Shown in pieces: positions 39,901 through 44,400 of a DNA stretch of 64,000 bases. Each line of letters begins with the position of its first letter. Position 1 is the first letter of the stretch. The DNA is from Aphrophora alni (Eukaryota; Arthropoda; Insecta; Hemiptera; Aphrophoridae): NCBI GenBank assembly GCA_963513935.1, contig OY740769.1:104759762-104823761 (forward strand). Reading direction: 5' to 3'. Under the pieces are notes generated by a model. It did no database searches and was not told the origin of the DNA. It was given only the letters and a program-made list of their open reading frames with translations. A program made the translations under genes and the position numbers.

Positions 39901-41400
39901 CGTTAACCTCAGATTGGATAGGTTATTTATATGTTTAGTATTATTTTCGTCTTATTTTATTATGTTTCATTTTAATGTATTCTTTTATTATTGTATTAAG
40001 TATCTGGTTTAAGTGTGTAAATATATTATGAAAATTATGATGCAATTGACGAAAAATTTAAAATAAATTTCAATATCAAATTTTCAATATACAGATAAAT
40101 CCAGCCAATTTGATTAAAAATTGTAAAATCATAATTAAGTTTGTGAAATTGGACTTTGGACCTTTAAAAAGACAAAAATTGCAACTGTACTCAATTTATC
40201 TAATAAATTCAAGGACAACTTTAGCTTTCATATTTTTTTTTTATTCAAAGCTGTTTTGGTTCTAGGGTTGAAAATTTTGTAATTTCAACACGTTTTGAGA
40301 ACTGCTAAATGTATGTATATTTTAAAAAGATATCAAGAATAAAATCATTATTATTTTATATACAATACTATAATAAAAAGTCAATTATTACTTCCAAACT
40401 CTGGGGGTGGGGGAGGAGAGCTTTTTGGACTTTCAACATGGCTTTCAACATGCTGTATGCAAAAAGGTAATTCAATTGACAACAGATGTATAATCAATCC
40501 TGGGTTTTCTGCTGTTCATTAAAAAGTTATCACATTTTTCTAATGCCCTATATTACAGCATTATATGAAATCGCATAACAAACTTAGATGTCTTATGTGT
40601 TAGAGTTGCCAAATCATAACAAAGATTGTATCGGTCAACTAAATCAATAGTTGTCTAATATTTGAGAAAGAAAAACTGACAATATCATCCTTAATTCAAG
40701 ATGAAATTTTATTTGCACACTTTTTCTTACATGTATATACTTCAGTATGATAGTTAAAAAGCCATCTATAATATTTTTATTAATTTTAAATAGTGTTAGT
40801 AGGTTATTTTCAAGCTAAGAATATTTTTTTAAGAATTTTTTTATGATTTTAATAAGATTTTCATATTTTATGACGACTTGGTAAACATTAATGGTGATAG
40901 ATAAATTAAATAATTTCAGATTTTCTCCTACAAATCAAGGACTACCATGTGAGGGTGATTCTTCTGCAGATCCACTTTCACCGAAACCAACTCGTGTAAT
41001 TCCAAAAGTTAGTAACAACATAATAAACAAACCTCCACCAGCTGTAGTCAGGATGTCAACTTTAAATTGTGGAAGCAGTTCGAGCTATGAACGCAGTCAC
41101 GTCACGGGTGCTTCTAGTTCGGCTTCTTTGTTATGTTATCCTTTAAACCCTCCACCGAGCCCGGCAACAACGGCTCAACGAGAGGACTATTGTTGTCCTC
41201 GATATCGACCTCCTCCGCCAACTCCATGCAGTACAGATGTCTGTGACGAATCAGATTCTAATTATCGTTGTGATAGTGATCCTTTTCCACCCCCTCCCAC
41301 ACCTAGATCACATTCGTCCGGTCCTCCTTCCCCTTCGTCTTCGACTTATTTCCACCCTTTACCGCCACCACCTTCACCGAACGGTCGATGTAATTGCTGA
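3473..41400 (+). CDS. arr: arrow / LRP5/6 Wnt co-receptor (5'-partial, 14 exons)
   Basis: Single-pass receptor that binds Wnt together with Frizzled and recruits Axin through its phosphorylated tail to stabilise beta-catenin (family knowledge). Seen here: join of 3473-3706, 8545-8857, 9860-10004, 10435-10565, 14421-14574, 15331-15583, 18686-18959, 20779-20930, 24978-25234, 26761-26949, 30679-30862, 34158-34467, 35811-36123 and 40920-41400. All introns are GT-AG and all phases are compatible, giving 1129 codons plus TGA. Order: end of YWTD propeller 2, EGF2, propeller 3, EGF3, propeller 4, EGF4, three LDLa repeats, TM (about residues 946-965), tail of about 164 residues with five PPPSP-type motifs. 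The domain order and the tail separate LRP5/6 from other LDL-receptor relatives. The N-terminal exons (signal peptide, propeller 1, start of propeller 2) are upstream of base 1. Vertebrate LRP6 is about 1613 residues, so roughly 70% of the protein is here. Confidence 0.96.
3894..6370. mobile_element. TTAA-flanked piggyBac-like non-autonomous element
   Basis: TTAA at 3890-3893 and 6371-6374 bracket a 2477-bp segment whose ends are inverted repeats: CCCTGCAACTGTT on the left and CCCTCCAACTGTT read inward from the right (12 of 13 match). TTAA target duplication with CCC ends is the mark of the piggyBac superfamily. The interior has no transposase frame; short open frames at 3905-4268 and 4837-5040 look random. 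It contains a tandem array near its right end (5390-6330). Diverged relatives are at about 19720-19910 and 28515-28721. It lies in the 4.8-kb intron after the first visible arrow exon. Confidence 0.72.
5390..6330. repeat. three diverged tandem units of about 345 bp
   Basis: Three successive units begin with a CACAAATAnnnnACA core at about 5408, 5752 and 6097. The first two share long blocks such as ACATTACCATTTCTGTGAAA, CTCCAAATGTTTTACATCTA and a run of Ts; the third is more diverged and shorter. The array sits within the right half of the TTAA-flanked element. A separate pair of shorter repeats (AATGTGTCAATGTTTGTAGA) occurs at about 5050 and 5232. Confidence 0.6.
6375..8544. other. arrow intron, remainder, no feature seen
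   Basis: AT-rich intron DNA from the end of the TTAA-flanked element to the acceptor at 8543-8544. No frame, terminal repeat or RNA gene that I can support. Confidence 0.5.
8545..8857 (+). CDS. arr: arrow exon: end of propeller 2 and EGF2
   Basis: Acceptor AG at 8543-8544, donor GTGAGC at 8858. The exon enters in phase 0 and leaves in phase 1. It carries the blade with [20 protein letters not shown] and the [10 protein letters not shown] strand that closes the propeller, followed by an EGF-like module ([15 protein letters not shown] through CVCACQ-type cysteines). The EGF module is completed in the next exon. An internal ATG at 8554 is not a start, because the upstream codons and splice site continue the protein. 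Confidence 0.95.
8858..9859. other. arrow intron, no feature seen
   Basis: About 1 kb of AT-rich intron with a T-run near 9680-9700. The open frame at 9561-9866 is low-complexity Phe/Leu/Asn sequence and runs across the acceptor, so it is not a gene. Confidence 0.5.
9860..10004 (+). CDS. arr: arrow exon: end of EGF2, start of propeller 3
   Basis: Acceptor TTTTTCTAG ends at 9859 and the donor GTAGGC begins at 10005. The split codon G|GT joins exon 2 to give [11 protein letters not shown], which closes EGF2, followed by [20 protein letters not shown], the first strand of propeller 3, and [10 protein letters not shown]. The match to the LRP6 segment with VPEAFL and PLTGVKEASALDFD is colinear. 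There is no start codon, so the exon can only be found by translating the splice-bounded frame. Confidence 0.92.
10435..10565 (+). CDS. arr: arrow exon: propeller 3, blade 1-2
   Basis: Acceptor CAG ends at 10434; donor GTAAAA begins at 10566. It enters in phase 2 (AG|T, Ser) and leaves in phase 1 (G|GA, Gly). It reads [20 protein letters not shown], then an [21 protein letters not shown] segment in two parts, colinear with LRP6 propeller 3. The intron that follows is 3.9 kb and holds a truncated LINE. Confidence 0.94.
10745..12579 (+). pseudogene. 5'-truncated Jockey-like LINE: RT end, RNase H, zinc knuckle
   Basis: In sense with arrow, inside the intron 10566-14420. Translated pieces, shifted between frames, read: [18 protein letters not shown] (RT thumb side), then [20 protein letters not shown] and [13 protein letters not shown] (RT C-terminal linker), then EIIFTDGSK (RNase H first catalytic region), then a degraded [18 protein letters not shown] that corresponds to the usual G-H-V-G-I-x-G-N-E-x-A-D block. 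Near 12100 comes [14 protein letters not shown], the CCHC-like end. The element closes at about 12570-12579 with a short A-run after CGCCTTAACACA. There are several frameshifts, so it is dead. Confidence 0.8.
12580..14420. other. arrow intron, AT-rich remainder
   Basis: AT-rich DNA between the LINE 3' end and the next acceptor; a run of about 20 Ts at 13018-13039. The frames at 13139-13399, 13774-13956 and 13968-14216 are low-complexity and have no recognisable match. Confidence 0.45.
14421..14574 (+). CDS. arr: arrow exon: propeller 3, blade 2-3
   Basis: Acceptor TATAG ends at 14420, donor GTATTA begins at 14575; the exon enters in phase 1 and leaves in phase 2. It reads [20 protein letters not shown] then [20 protein letters not shown] and [11 protein letters not shown]. 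These are the conserved NxYWxDTG and IEVARLDG blade signatures of LRP5/6 propeller 3, which bind Wnt3a and Dkk1 in vertebrate proteins (family knowledge). Confidence 0.94.
14575..15330. repeat. arrow intron with short CTCTCTAACTAATTA tandem repeats
   Basis: Between 15017 and 15102 the words CTCTCTAACTAATTA and CTCTCTAACATAATA alternate about five times with small indels. The rest of the 756-bp intron shows nothing else. Confidence 0.6.
15331..15583 (+). CDS. arr: arrow exon: propeller 3, blades 3-5
   Basis: Acceptor TTTTACAG ends at 15330; donor GTAAAA begins at 15584. It enters in phase 2 (GG|A) and leaves in phase 0. It reads [20 protein letters not shown], then [20 protein letters not shown], then a SIEVADLDG segment ending PFALTQYQ. 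It is colinear with the LRP6 stretch that contains VGRANDLTIDY and PFGLTQY. Confidence 0.95.
16060..16190 (-). repeat. dispersed repeat, single arm of the foldback family
   Basis: The stretch with AGAAAGTGGTCCTTGGTATT and GTGAAATATTTCATAAACA is the reverse complement of the arms at 19040-19190 and 23850-23998. It lies in the arrow intron 15584-18685. No coding capacity. Confidence 0.6.
16535..16955 (+). repeat. dispersed repeat, copy 1 (partner at 34555-34975)
   Basis: This 420-bp stretch shares colinear blocks with 34555-34975, for instance ATGAAACCATTGTGTTATTT, ATTAAAAGCCATTGGAA/ TTAAAAGCCATTGGAA and AAATATTAAATTATTACTA. Both copies are in the same orientation and in arrow introns. No terminal repeats were found, and the family is not identified. 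Confidence 0.6.
16956..18685. other. arrow intron, no clear feature
   Basis: AT-rich. A 24-bp unit (AACAAAAAACATTATCAAAG) is repeated twice at about 17800-17843, and a (GT)n run is near 18265. The short minus-strand frame at 17164-17436 has no recognisable match. Confidence 0.4.
18686..18959 (+). CDS. arr: arrow exon: end of propeller 3 and EGF3
   Basis: Acceptor TTAG ends at 18685; donor GTAAGT begins at 18960; enters in phase 0, leaves in phase 1. It starts [20 protein letters not shown], then the [13 protein letters not shown] closing strand, then an EGF-like module from [19 protein letters not shown] through [11 protein letters not shown] to the last cysteine. The EGF3 loop carries a few more residues than human LRP6 (a GKQSETH stretch). 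A 25-bp hairpin sits 38 bp past the donor (see 18998-19063). Confidence 0.95.
18998..19063. repeat. 25-bp inverted repeat (hairpin) just inside an arrow intron
   Basis: Arms 18998-19022 and 19039-19063 are inverted complements with one mismatch, separated by 16 bp. The hairpin starts 38 bp after the splice donor at 18960. The right arm runs into a single-arm copy (to about 19190) of the foldback family at 23731-23998, so the hairpin is the tip of that repeat. Confidence 0.75.
19720..19910 (-). repeat. diverged fragments related to the 3894-6370 element
   Basis: The reverse complement of 19735-19800 contains ACATTTCGCCCACT ... TTGCAATAAA ... AAAGCTAATG, colinear with 3975-4035 of the TTAA-flanked element. 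At 19890-19913 is a 24-bp match (positions 4634-4660 of that element, reverse complement). The two blocks are rearranged relative to the full copy. Confidence 0.5.
20779..20930 (+). CDS. arr: arrow exon: start of propeller 4
   Basis: Acceptor TTACAG ends at 20778; donor GTATGT begins at 20931; enters in phase 1 (G|CT), leaves in phase 0. It reads [20 protein letters not shown], then [20 protein letters not shown] and STEFIYW. This matches the LRP6 propeller 4 opening (TTFLLFSQKSAISRM ... [21 protein letters not shown]). The Trp that ends the exon is followed by IDG in the next exon. Confidence 0.94.
21750..23215 (-). pseudogene. IS630/Tc1-type (DDE) transposase pseudogene
   Basis: Minus-strand frames, broken by stops and frameshifts. 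At 22777-22580 is [20 protein letters not shown] followed by [18 protein letters not shown], the second-strand D-E-T-W block of the IS630-Tc1 DDE_3 fold. At 22533-22249 are [17 protein letters not shown] and [20 protein letters not shown], the D-N-A-x-Y-H block with the second catalytic Asp and the P-T/S-x-K tail. An acidic Ser/Glu/Asp tail follows near 21900-21760, where a 25-bp word is duplicated 50 bp apart (21767, 21817). Upstream to 23215 a helix-turn-helix-like part is too decayed to read. It sits in the arrow intron 20931-24977. Confidence 0.72.
23330..23470. repeat. single-arm copy of the 26177-26424 foldback
   Basis: The words TTATTGTAGCTCGTGTATCA, GGCGACTTTGTCATTGAAAC and TTTGTGAGAATTTGTGTTC match the right arm at 26308-26412. 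The neighbouring CTTGACTTGTGAG near 23256 corresponds to CTCACAAGTCAAG at 26431, so the shared unit is wider than the hairpin itself. Confidence 0.65.
23731..23998. repeat. foldback element (imperfect palindrome)
   Basis: The left part 23731-23838 (TTAGATTTTGTATGGATAGG ... CACAATAAAACGCTAAAGTT ... CTCAATCAG) pairs with the right part 23857-23998 read in reverse. The left arm lacks about 40 bp that the right arm keeps (the CAAGGACCACTTTCCAAGG block). Single-arm relatives are at 16060-16190 and 19040-19190. It has no coding frame. Confidence 0.7.
24231..24470 (+). repeat. dispersed repeat (partner at 35170-35480)
   Basis: ATATTTATTTATGATAATAA, then a GGATCTA...TATCTTTA region and AACTTGT(T/G)GAG/GGA ... 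TTTATTCCT(A/C)ATTCT are shared, in order, with 35170-35430. Both copies are on the same strand and in arrow introns. Because 35170 lies directly after the 34555-34975 repeat, both may be parts of one longer family. Confidence 0.5.
24978..25234 (+). CDS. arr: arrow exon: propeller 4, blades 1-3
   Basis: Acceptor TTTTTAG ends at 24977; donor GTGAGT begins at 25235; enters in phase 0, leaves in phase 2. It reads [20 protein letters not shown], then [20 protein letters not shown], then an [20 protein letters not shown] segment and [11 protein letters not shown]. In this blade Trp-Ser-Cys replaces YWTD, as FWTC does in LRP6 ([20 protein letters not shown]), which is good support for orthology. Confidence 0.95.
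25235..26176. other. arrow intron, no feature seen
   Basis: AT-rich intron DNA. The 61-codon frame at 25740 has no recognisable domain. AACCTAACCTAA near 26150 is a common insect low-complexity word. Confidence 0.4.
26177..26424. repeat. foldback element with arms of about 115 bp
   Basis: Left arm 26177-26294 and right arm 26306-26424 are inverted complements with few mismatches (for instance GAACACAAGATCTCACAAAA against its complement, and CAAAGTCGCC against GGCGACTTTG), leaving an 11-bp loop. A single-arm relative is at 23330-23470. It lies in the arrow intron 25235-26760, about 340 bp before the next exon. Confidence 0.8.
26761..26949 (+). CDS. arr: arrow exon: propeller 4, blades 3-5
   Basis: Acceptor TTTACAG ends at 26760; donor GTAAAT begins at 26950; enters in phase 2 (GG|C), leaves in phase 2 (AG). 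It reads [20 protein letters not shown], then an [20 protein letters not shown] segment and HMSDLTGKS. Where LRP6 has YLYFTN and FWVDADLKRIESCDLSG, this protein is somewhat diverged but colinear. Confidence 0.93.
27198..28512. mobile_element. pogo/Tigger-like TIR element with TA target duplication
   Basis: Perfect 23-bp terminal inverted repeats at 27198-27220 and 28490-28512, beginning CAGTAGAACCCCTCAAACTC, are flanked by TA on both sides (27196-27197, 28513-28514). CAGTAGAACC-type ends and TA duplication are typical of pogo/Tigger elements. A further copy of the GTCGAG/CTCGAC word gives each end a small subterminal repeat. In its 1315 bp I find no transposase frame; the 68-codon frame at 27627-27833 is Arg/Ser-rich without match. 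It is inserted next to a relative of the 3894-6370 element. Confidence 0.75.
28515..28721 (-). repeat. terminal fragment related to the 3894-6370 element
   Basis: Reading the minus strand from 28721, CCCTCAAACTGCCTAAAGG is followed by TAATTCAACATTTTGCCCA, AGTCCTATTGCAATAAA and AAAGCTAATGTTCCGTAGAT. These blocks are colinear with positions 3894-4055 of the complete element. TTAA at 28722-28725 directly follows the CCC end. The element is interrupted on its other side by the pogo-like insertion at 28513. Confidence 0.7.
28735..29027 (-). pseudogene. mariner transposase fragment
   Basis: The minus-strand frame reads [20 protein letters not shown], then [20 protein letters not shown] and DET followed by a stop, then [15 protein letters not shown]. 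The order K-L-V-P-x-L-L, the I/V-T-G-D-E-T-W block and Y-x-x-E-T-K-x-Q-S-x-Q-W are the middle part of mariner transposases. The Trp of DETW is TAG here (28874-28872). The frame continues to about 28735 but without the next catalytic region. Only about 95 codons remain. Confidence 0.8.
29028..30678. other. arrow intron remainder with a short coding-like stretch
   Basis: From about 29042 to 29180 on the plus strand a frame reads [20 protein letters not shown] then [13 protein letters not shown], with balanced codon use unlike its AT-rich surroundings. I cannot name it; a transposase N-terminal linker is possible. A run with repeated GGTCCCC/AAGTCCCC words is at 29487-29531. The rest to the acceptor at 30678 shows nothing. 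Confidence 0.35.
30679..30862 (+). CDS. arr: arrow exon: end of propeller 4
   Basis: Acceptor TGTCACAG ends at 30678; donor GTGAGT begins at 30863; enters in phase 2 (AG|G), leaves in phase 0. It reads [39 protein letters not shown], then [13 protein letters not shown], matching LRP6 [20 protein letters not shown] and VAHLTGIHAV. A (CT)n tract starts about 50 bp past the donor; the open frame that runs into it is intronic. Confidence 0.95.
30914..30984. repeat. (CT)n microsatellite
   Basis: Uninterrupted CT dinucleotides of about 71 bp, 51 bp downstream of the splice donor at 30863. Confidence 0.95.
31321..31640 (-). pseudogene. retrotransposon gag-like fragment
   Basis: The minus-strand frame begins [20 protein letters not shown] and continues [12 protein letters not shown], then [20 protein letters not shown] and CTPEKPSN. 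The pattern W-x-x-Y-x-x-R-F-x-x-x-x-x-x-N-x-I with T-x-I/V-G-x-x-x-Y-x-L-L-x-D-L-x-x-P-x-x-P is that of gag polyproteins of Ty3-like retroelements in animals. The C-terminal part changes frame after KPSNKLS. No pol or LTR was seen beside it. Confidence 0.65.
31641..32290. other. arrow intron, no clear feature
   Basis: Less AT-rich than the surrounding introns around 31780-32110. No frame, terminal repeat or RNA gene was recognised; it may be leader DNA of the gag-like element. Confidence 0.35.
32483..32881 (-). pseudogene. Penelope-like GIY-YIG fragment, inverted duplicate
   Basis: The 132-codon frame on the minus strand is identical in protein to 33110-33508 (it also begins [20 protein letters not shown]). 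It has no upstream coding context, because the duplicate starts at 32886, inside the frame. The 3' non-coding part follows to 32304. Confidence 0.85.
32892..33508 (+). pseudogene. Penelope-like ORF, C-terminal part with GIY-YIG endonuclease
   Basis: Read in one frame from about 32892, the open stretch includes [20 protein letters not shown] and [20 protein letters not shown] and joins the region beginning at 33110: [33 protein letters not shown], then [15 protein letters not shown] and [15 protein letters not shown]...YIGQTGRS is the GIY-YIG nuclease signature, with the catalytic Arg in R-x-x-x-H and the late Glu in L-E-x-x-E. The Cys-Q-D-C pair before YIG is usual in Penelope-like elements. 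It ends at TAG 33506-33508. The reverse transcriptase core is missing, so this is a 5'-truncated copy. Confidence 0.85.
33598..33640 (+). ncRNA. possible degenerate hammerhead-like motif in the Penelope-like 3' region
   Basis: GCCGCAAGGC forms a 3-bp stem with a GCAA tetraloop and is followed directly by GAAAC, as in stem II and the GAAA box of the hammerhead ribozymes known from Penelope-like elements. The CUGAUGA box expected before stem II is not intact (CCGTCGAT here), so self-cleavage is doubtful. An inverted copy is at about 32351-32393. Confidence 0.35.
34158..34467 (+). CDS. arr: arrow exon: EGF4, LDLa1, start of LDLa2
   Basis: Acceptor TTTTCCAG ends at 34157; donor GTATTT begins at 34468; enters in phase 0, leaves in phase 1. 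It holds EGF4 ([20 protein letters not shown] and the C-S-C-P cysteine pattern). LDL-receptor class A repeat 1 follows, from [11 protein letters not shown] to [16 protein letters not shown] with the calcium-binding D-x-S-D-E box. The first half of LDLa2 ([14 protein letters not shown]) ends the exon. It begins with TTG at a splice acceptor, not with a start codon. Confidence 0.96.
34555..34975 (+). repeat. dispersed repeat, copy 2 (partner at 16535-16955)
   Basis: Colinear blocks shared with 16535-16955: ATGAAACCATTGTGTTATTT, GTCAACAGAT and AAATATTAAATTATTACTA among others. Divergence is considerable, so both copies are old. Confidence 0.6.
35170..35480 (+). repeat. dispersed repeat (partner at 24231-24470)
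   Basis: Shares ATTTATTTATGATAATAA, AACTTGTGGGACTGAATTTC-like and TTTATTCCTCATTCT blocks in order with 24231-24470. Confidence 0.5.
35811..36123 (+). CDS. arr: arrow exon: LDLa2, LDLa3, transmembrane helix
   Basis: Acceptor TTGTTACAG ends at 35810; donor GTAAGA begins at 36124; enters in phase 1 (G|AT, Asp), leaves in phase 2. It completes LDLa2 ([20 protein letters not shown]) and contains LDLa3 ([20 protein letters not shown]). A short polar stalk ([13 protein letters not shown]) leads to a hydrophobic helix [20 protein letters not shown] followed by the RCCKR stop-transfer end. The cysteines next to the membrane are candidate palmitoylation sites, as described for LRP6 (family knowledge). 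Confidence 0.96.
36140..37215 (-). pseudogene. R1/TRAS-like LINE remnant with RNase H
   Basis: Minus strand, in the 4.8-kb intron before the last arrow exon. A frame at 37209-36946 reads [20 protein letters not shown] then [17 protein letters not shown], the linker between RT and RNase H in R1-clade LINEs. Then [17 protein letters not shown] (36720-36660, RNase H D-S-K/Q-A-A-I block) and [19 protein letters not shown] (36590-36540, the H-x-G-x-x-G-N-E-x-A-D block) appear in different frames. A decayed C-terminal part runs to about 36140. Several frame breaks make it dead. Confidence 0.7.
37216..40919. other. arrow intron of mixed composition, unidentified
   Basis: 37600-39700 is less AT-rich and purine-biased on the plus strand, with G-runs (38442-38452) and C-runs (37682-37695). 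Several overlapping minus-strand frames of 67-128 codons (37603-38239) and one of 80 codons (38848-39090) show no domain that I know. It could be another retroelement leader or UTR. From 39850 to the acceptor at 40919 the DNA is ordinary AT-rich intron. Confidence 0.4.
40920..41400 (+). CDS. arr: arrow last exon: cytoplasmic signalling tail
   Basis: Acceptor TTTCAG ends at 40919, entering in phase 2; stop TGA at 41398-41400. The exon encodes about 160 residues, Pro/Ser rich. A conserved [20 protein letters not shown] block precedes five PPP(S/T)P-type motifs. In window-partial numbering they are A PPPSP 1047-1051, B PPPTP 1068-1072 (inside TPCSTDVCD), C PPPTP 1094-1098, D PPSP 1105-1108 and E PPPSP 1119-1123 near the C-terminus. 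In LRP6 these are phosphorylated by GSK3/CK1 and bind Axin (family knowledge). The tail is shorter than the vertebrate one (about 164 versus over 200 residues from the membrane), mostly through shorter linkers; all five motifs are kept. Confidence 0.97.
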
Positions 41401-44400
41401 CATCGTTTATGTGAGCTAATACCAGTGCCAAGACGCATACTTTACCTCATAGACTTTAATAATATTGCAAATCAGAATTTATTTATTTTAATTATAATTA
41501 TTTTTAATATGACTATATATAAATGAATACATCCGTAATTGGCTGTTTCAGATAATAACAATGATGCAGTAATTTTACATTGTATTAGTTATGGCACAAA
41601 AATAATCTGTGATGTAAATTATCCACAAACATCAGTTATTATATAACATATGTTCAAGTCTGCTATTTATATCATAAATCTAGTTTTATGTAATACAGTA
41701 ATGAAATATACAATATGAATGCTAGTGCCATAAAAAGTTTGTACCTATAAAAAAAAATTAGGGTACCATACCTATTAAAGGATTATAAAAATTCAGTTAT
41801 AAAGGATAAAATATTTTGAAGCATAATTGAATGATGTACAGGATTTTAATTTTATAATAGAAAACCTTTATAACAATATTAATTACTTGACTAGTTTTGT
41901 ATACCGACAGCATTCTGTTATTTATTGTTTTTAATGTACTGTGTACTAATAAGTGATAAGGTTGTGATTTCAATATTTTAATATTGTTTTAAAATGTAGA
42001 TAAATATTGAAGTCATAATATACTACTAGCAAATGTTAATTAAGTTCCTAATGTATTTAACACTATCAGCCAGTTGTTAATTGTTAATCGGCAGTTAATT
42101 TATTGATTATAAAAAAGACTTGCACAGTCTCCTGTCACTCATTTATTTATAGCACTTCGACGATTTAATTAATAGTTCGAGGAAATATAATGTATGTGCT
42201 GGAGAAATTCACTACATTTTGTGTGTGTGTGTATATATATATAATATGTATTTGTTTTAATGTAATATAATATTTGTTGAAATAATTTTGTATTACACAG
42301 TATACTATTTTTAATATTAGGATGTAATTAGAATTGATTATTTTAACTTCAAATAGGTATGTTGTAATTTGTTACTGTTGGAACAATTTTATCTCCAACC
42401 CAATTTACAATTTTAGATTGTTTAAATTGTAAATCTAGATTTTTTTAACAAACTATTCAACACAGGAAAGTAACTGATATAACTTTACATATATGAAAAC
42501 TTGCTTTTGTAGTTACAATGTAACATTTAATAGTTAAATAAATTCAATTGGTGAAGTATTTACTAAAATTTGTATACACTACTATACTTATTTATCTCAT
42601 GTTGTTAGGAATAAAAACCTGCAACTGCTTTTACACTTATATTTTACTTTTTGAAAACTCGCTTTACTATAATGACCGTGTAGCAAATTGTATCAAATAT
42701 TACATCACTATAAATTTCTCCTAAAAACAACATAAAAACACTTGCATTTATAATATTTACCTACATTTAAGCTTTTAACCTTTAAAGGGCATTTTTACTT
42801 GATTGTAAATAAAAACATTAAATTTACTCTTCTCCCACACAAACCAATTTACACATGGCATAGTTCGTATTTGTAGACAATATTTTTTCTCTTTAATTCT
42901 ACGCTTATTTCAAATTATTCCTTTAAGATCTTGAAATAAAATTATATCTAGTGTTTTGTCCCTATAAGAAAAGTCCTATTGTTATTTATCTTATAATAAT
43001 ATTTAATTGTATAGTAATATATTACAAAAGTACAACATAATTGAGCTTATTAATATTTACGAGAACTTATAAAATTTAATATAAATTTAACATTCTTTGA
43101 CTATATATATGTAATAATTATTGACTGAATAAGTTGTATTGTATACTATTTTTGTATTTTATCAAAGTGTGCACCAAATCTGACTAGTATTCTTATGTAT
43201 TCACTAATTCTCAATCCAAAAATAGGCCTTTAAACAAACAATAACTTAATCCAAAAGAATGTAGTTGGTCATGAAAAGGGACTTAATAAATAACTATATA
43301 AGTATATATATTAATATAACTATAAACTATATATATTCTGAAGGTGAAAAAAACATTAAATTTGTCAATCTATTCTTTGGAATTCTTTATTGTATTATCT
43401 TAAATCCGTTATTCTTTAAATTGATGTGGATTATTTTTATTTTGACTTGCACCATCAAACTTCTTTACTTGTATTTTTTTTAAACTTTATCATGTTTGTC
43501 TGCAATAGTTTTTAATGATTCATTATAAATTTTATTTTTATTTTTCAATTTATATCAATTTTGCATTTATTTTTACCACAAGGTCTGTTAAAAAGTTTTC
43601 TATTTTTAGTGTCTATAGGAAAGACTAACAAAGGGATTATTATGTTTATAAATATAAGTCTGTTTCTTGTCTATAACAACTTCAAACTCATTTAACCTAT
43701 TTAGTTGAAATTGGGCACAATTTTTTACCTTAATGGTATAAAGCTAGTAAAAATGTACTAATATTGTAAAAAAAAAATTTAATTAACTAAGAAATATTAG
43801 AAAACATTGCAAAAAAAAAGTATTAACGATTAATGTATGCAATTATAGCTCATTACAGGCTAAATATGGAAATATAAGTAATTGTTTTAAGAAAGATATT
43901 TGGGGAAAATATCAAATGTGATTTTACATATCAAAATTATGAAAAAATATAACACCTGAGTAATTTATTTTAGTTCCAAGCTATAATATGAATTGTGACT
44001 TTCATAGTATCTCCAGCTCAGATGCACCACAAAGTATAGTGTTAATAGAAATATATTCTTCATTTAGTTATTGGGCTACTAGATGCCATTAATTACTTTT
44101 TTAATTTACATCATATTAACATAATCAATTGAAACATGCTCAACTTCTACATTTAGTGAAACTTGTCAAATTTTCTAATACACGTTTTTTTTAGTGATGT
44201 TATCAGTGCCATTGTTTTTAAAGACCTTTTTGTTACTACATTTAGTGTGCTATTTTACAAAATGAAATGAAAATATTTTTAGTAAATATTAATTAGAAAA
44301 AAAACTTAATTATTTTTAAAATAATTGTACATTTGTTGATACTGCAGAATTTTTTATAGTGTTGTTCTTTATTAGTTGTTTTCACAATCGTGCCTTACAT

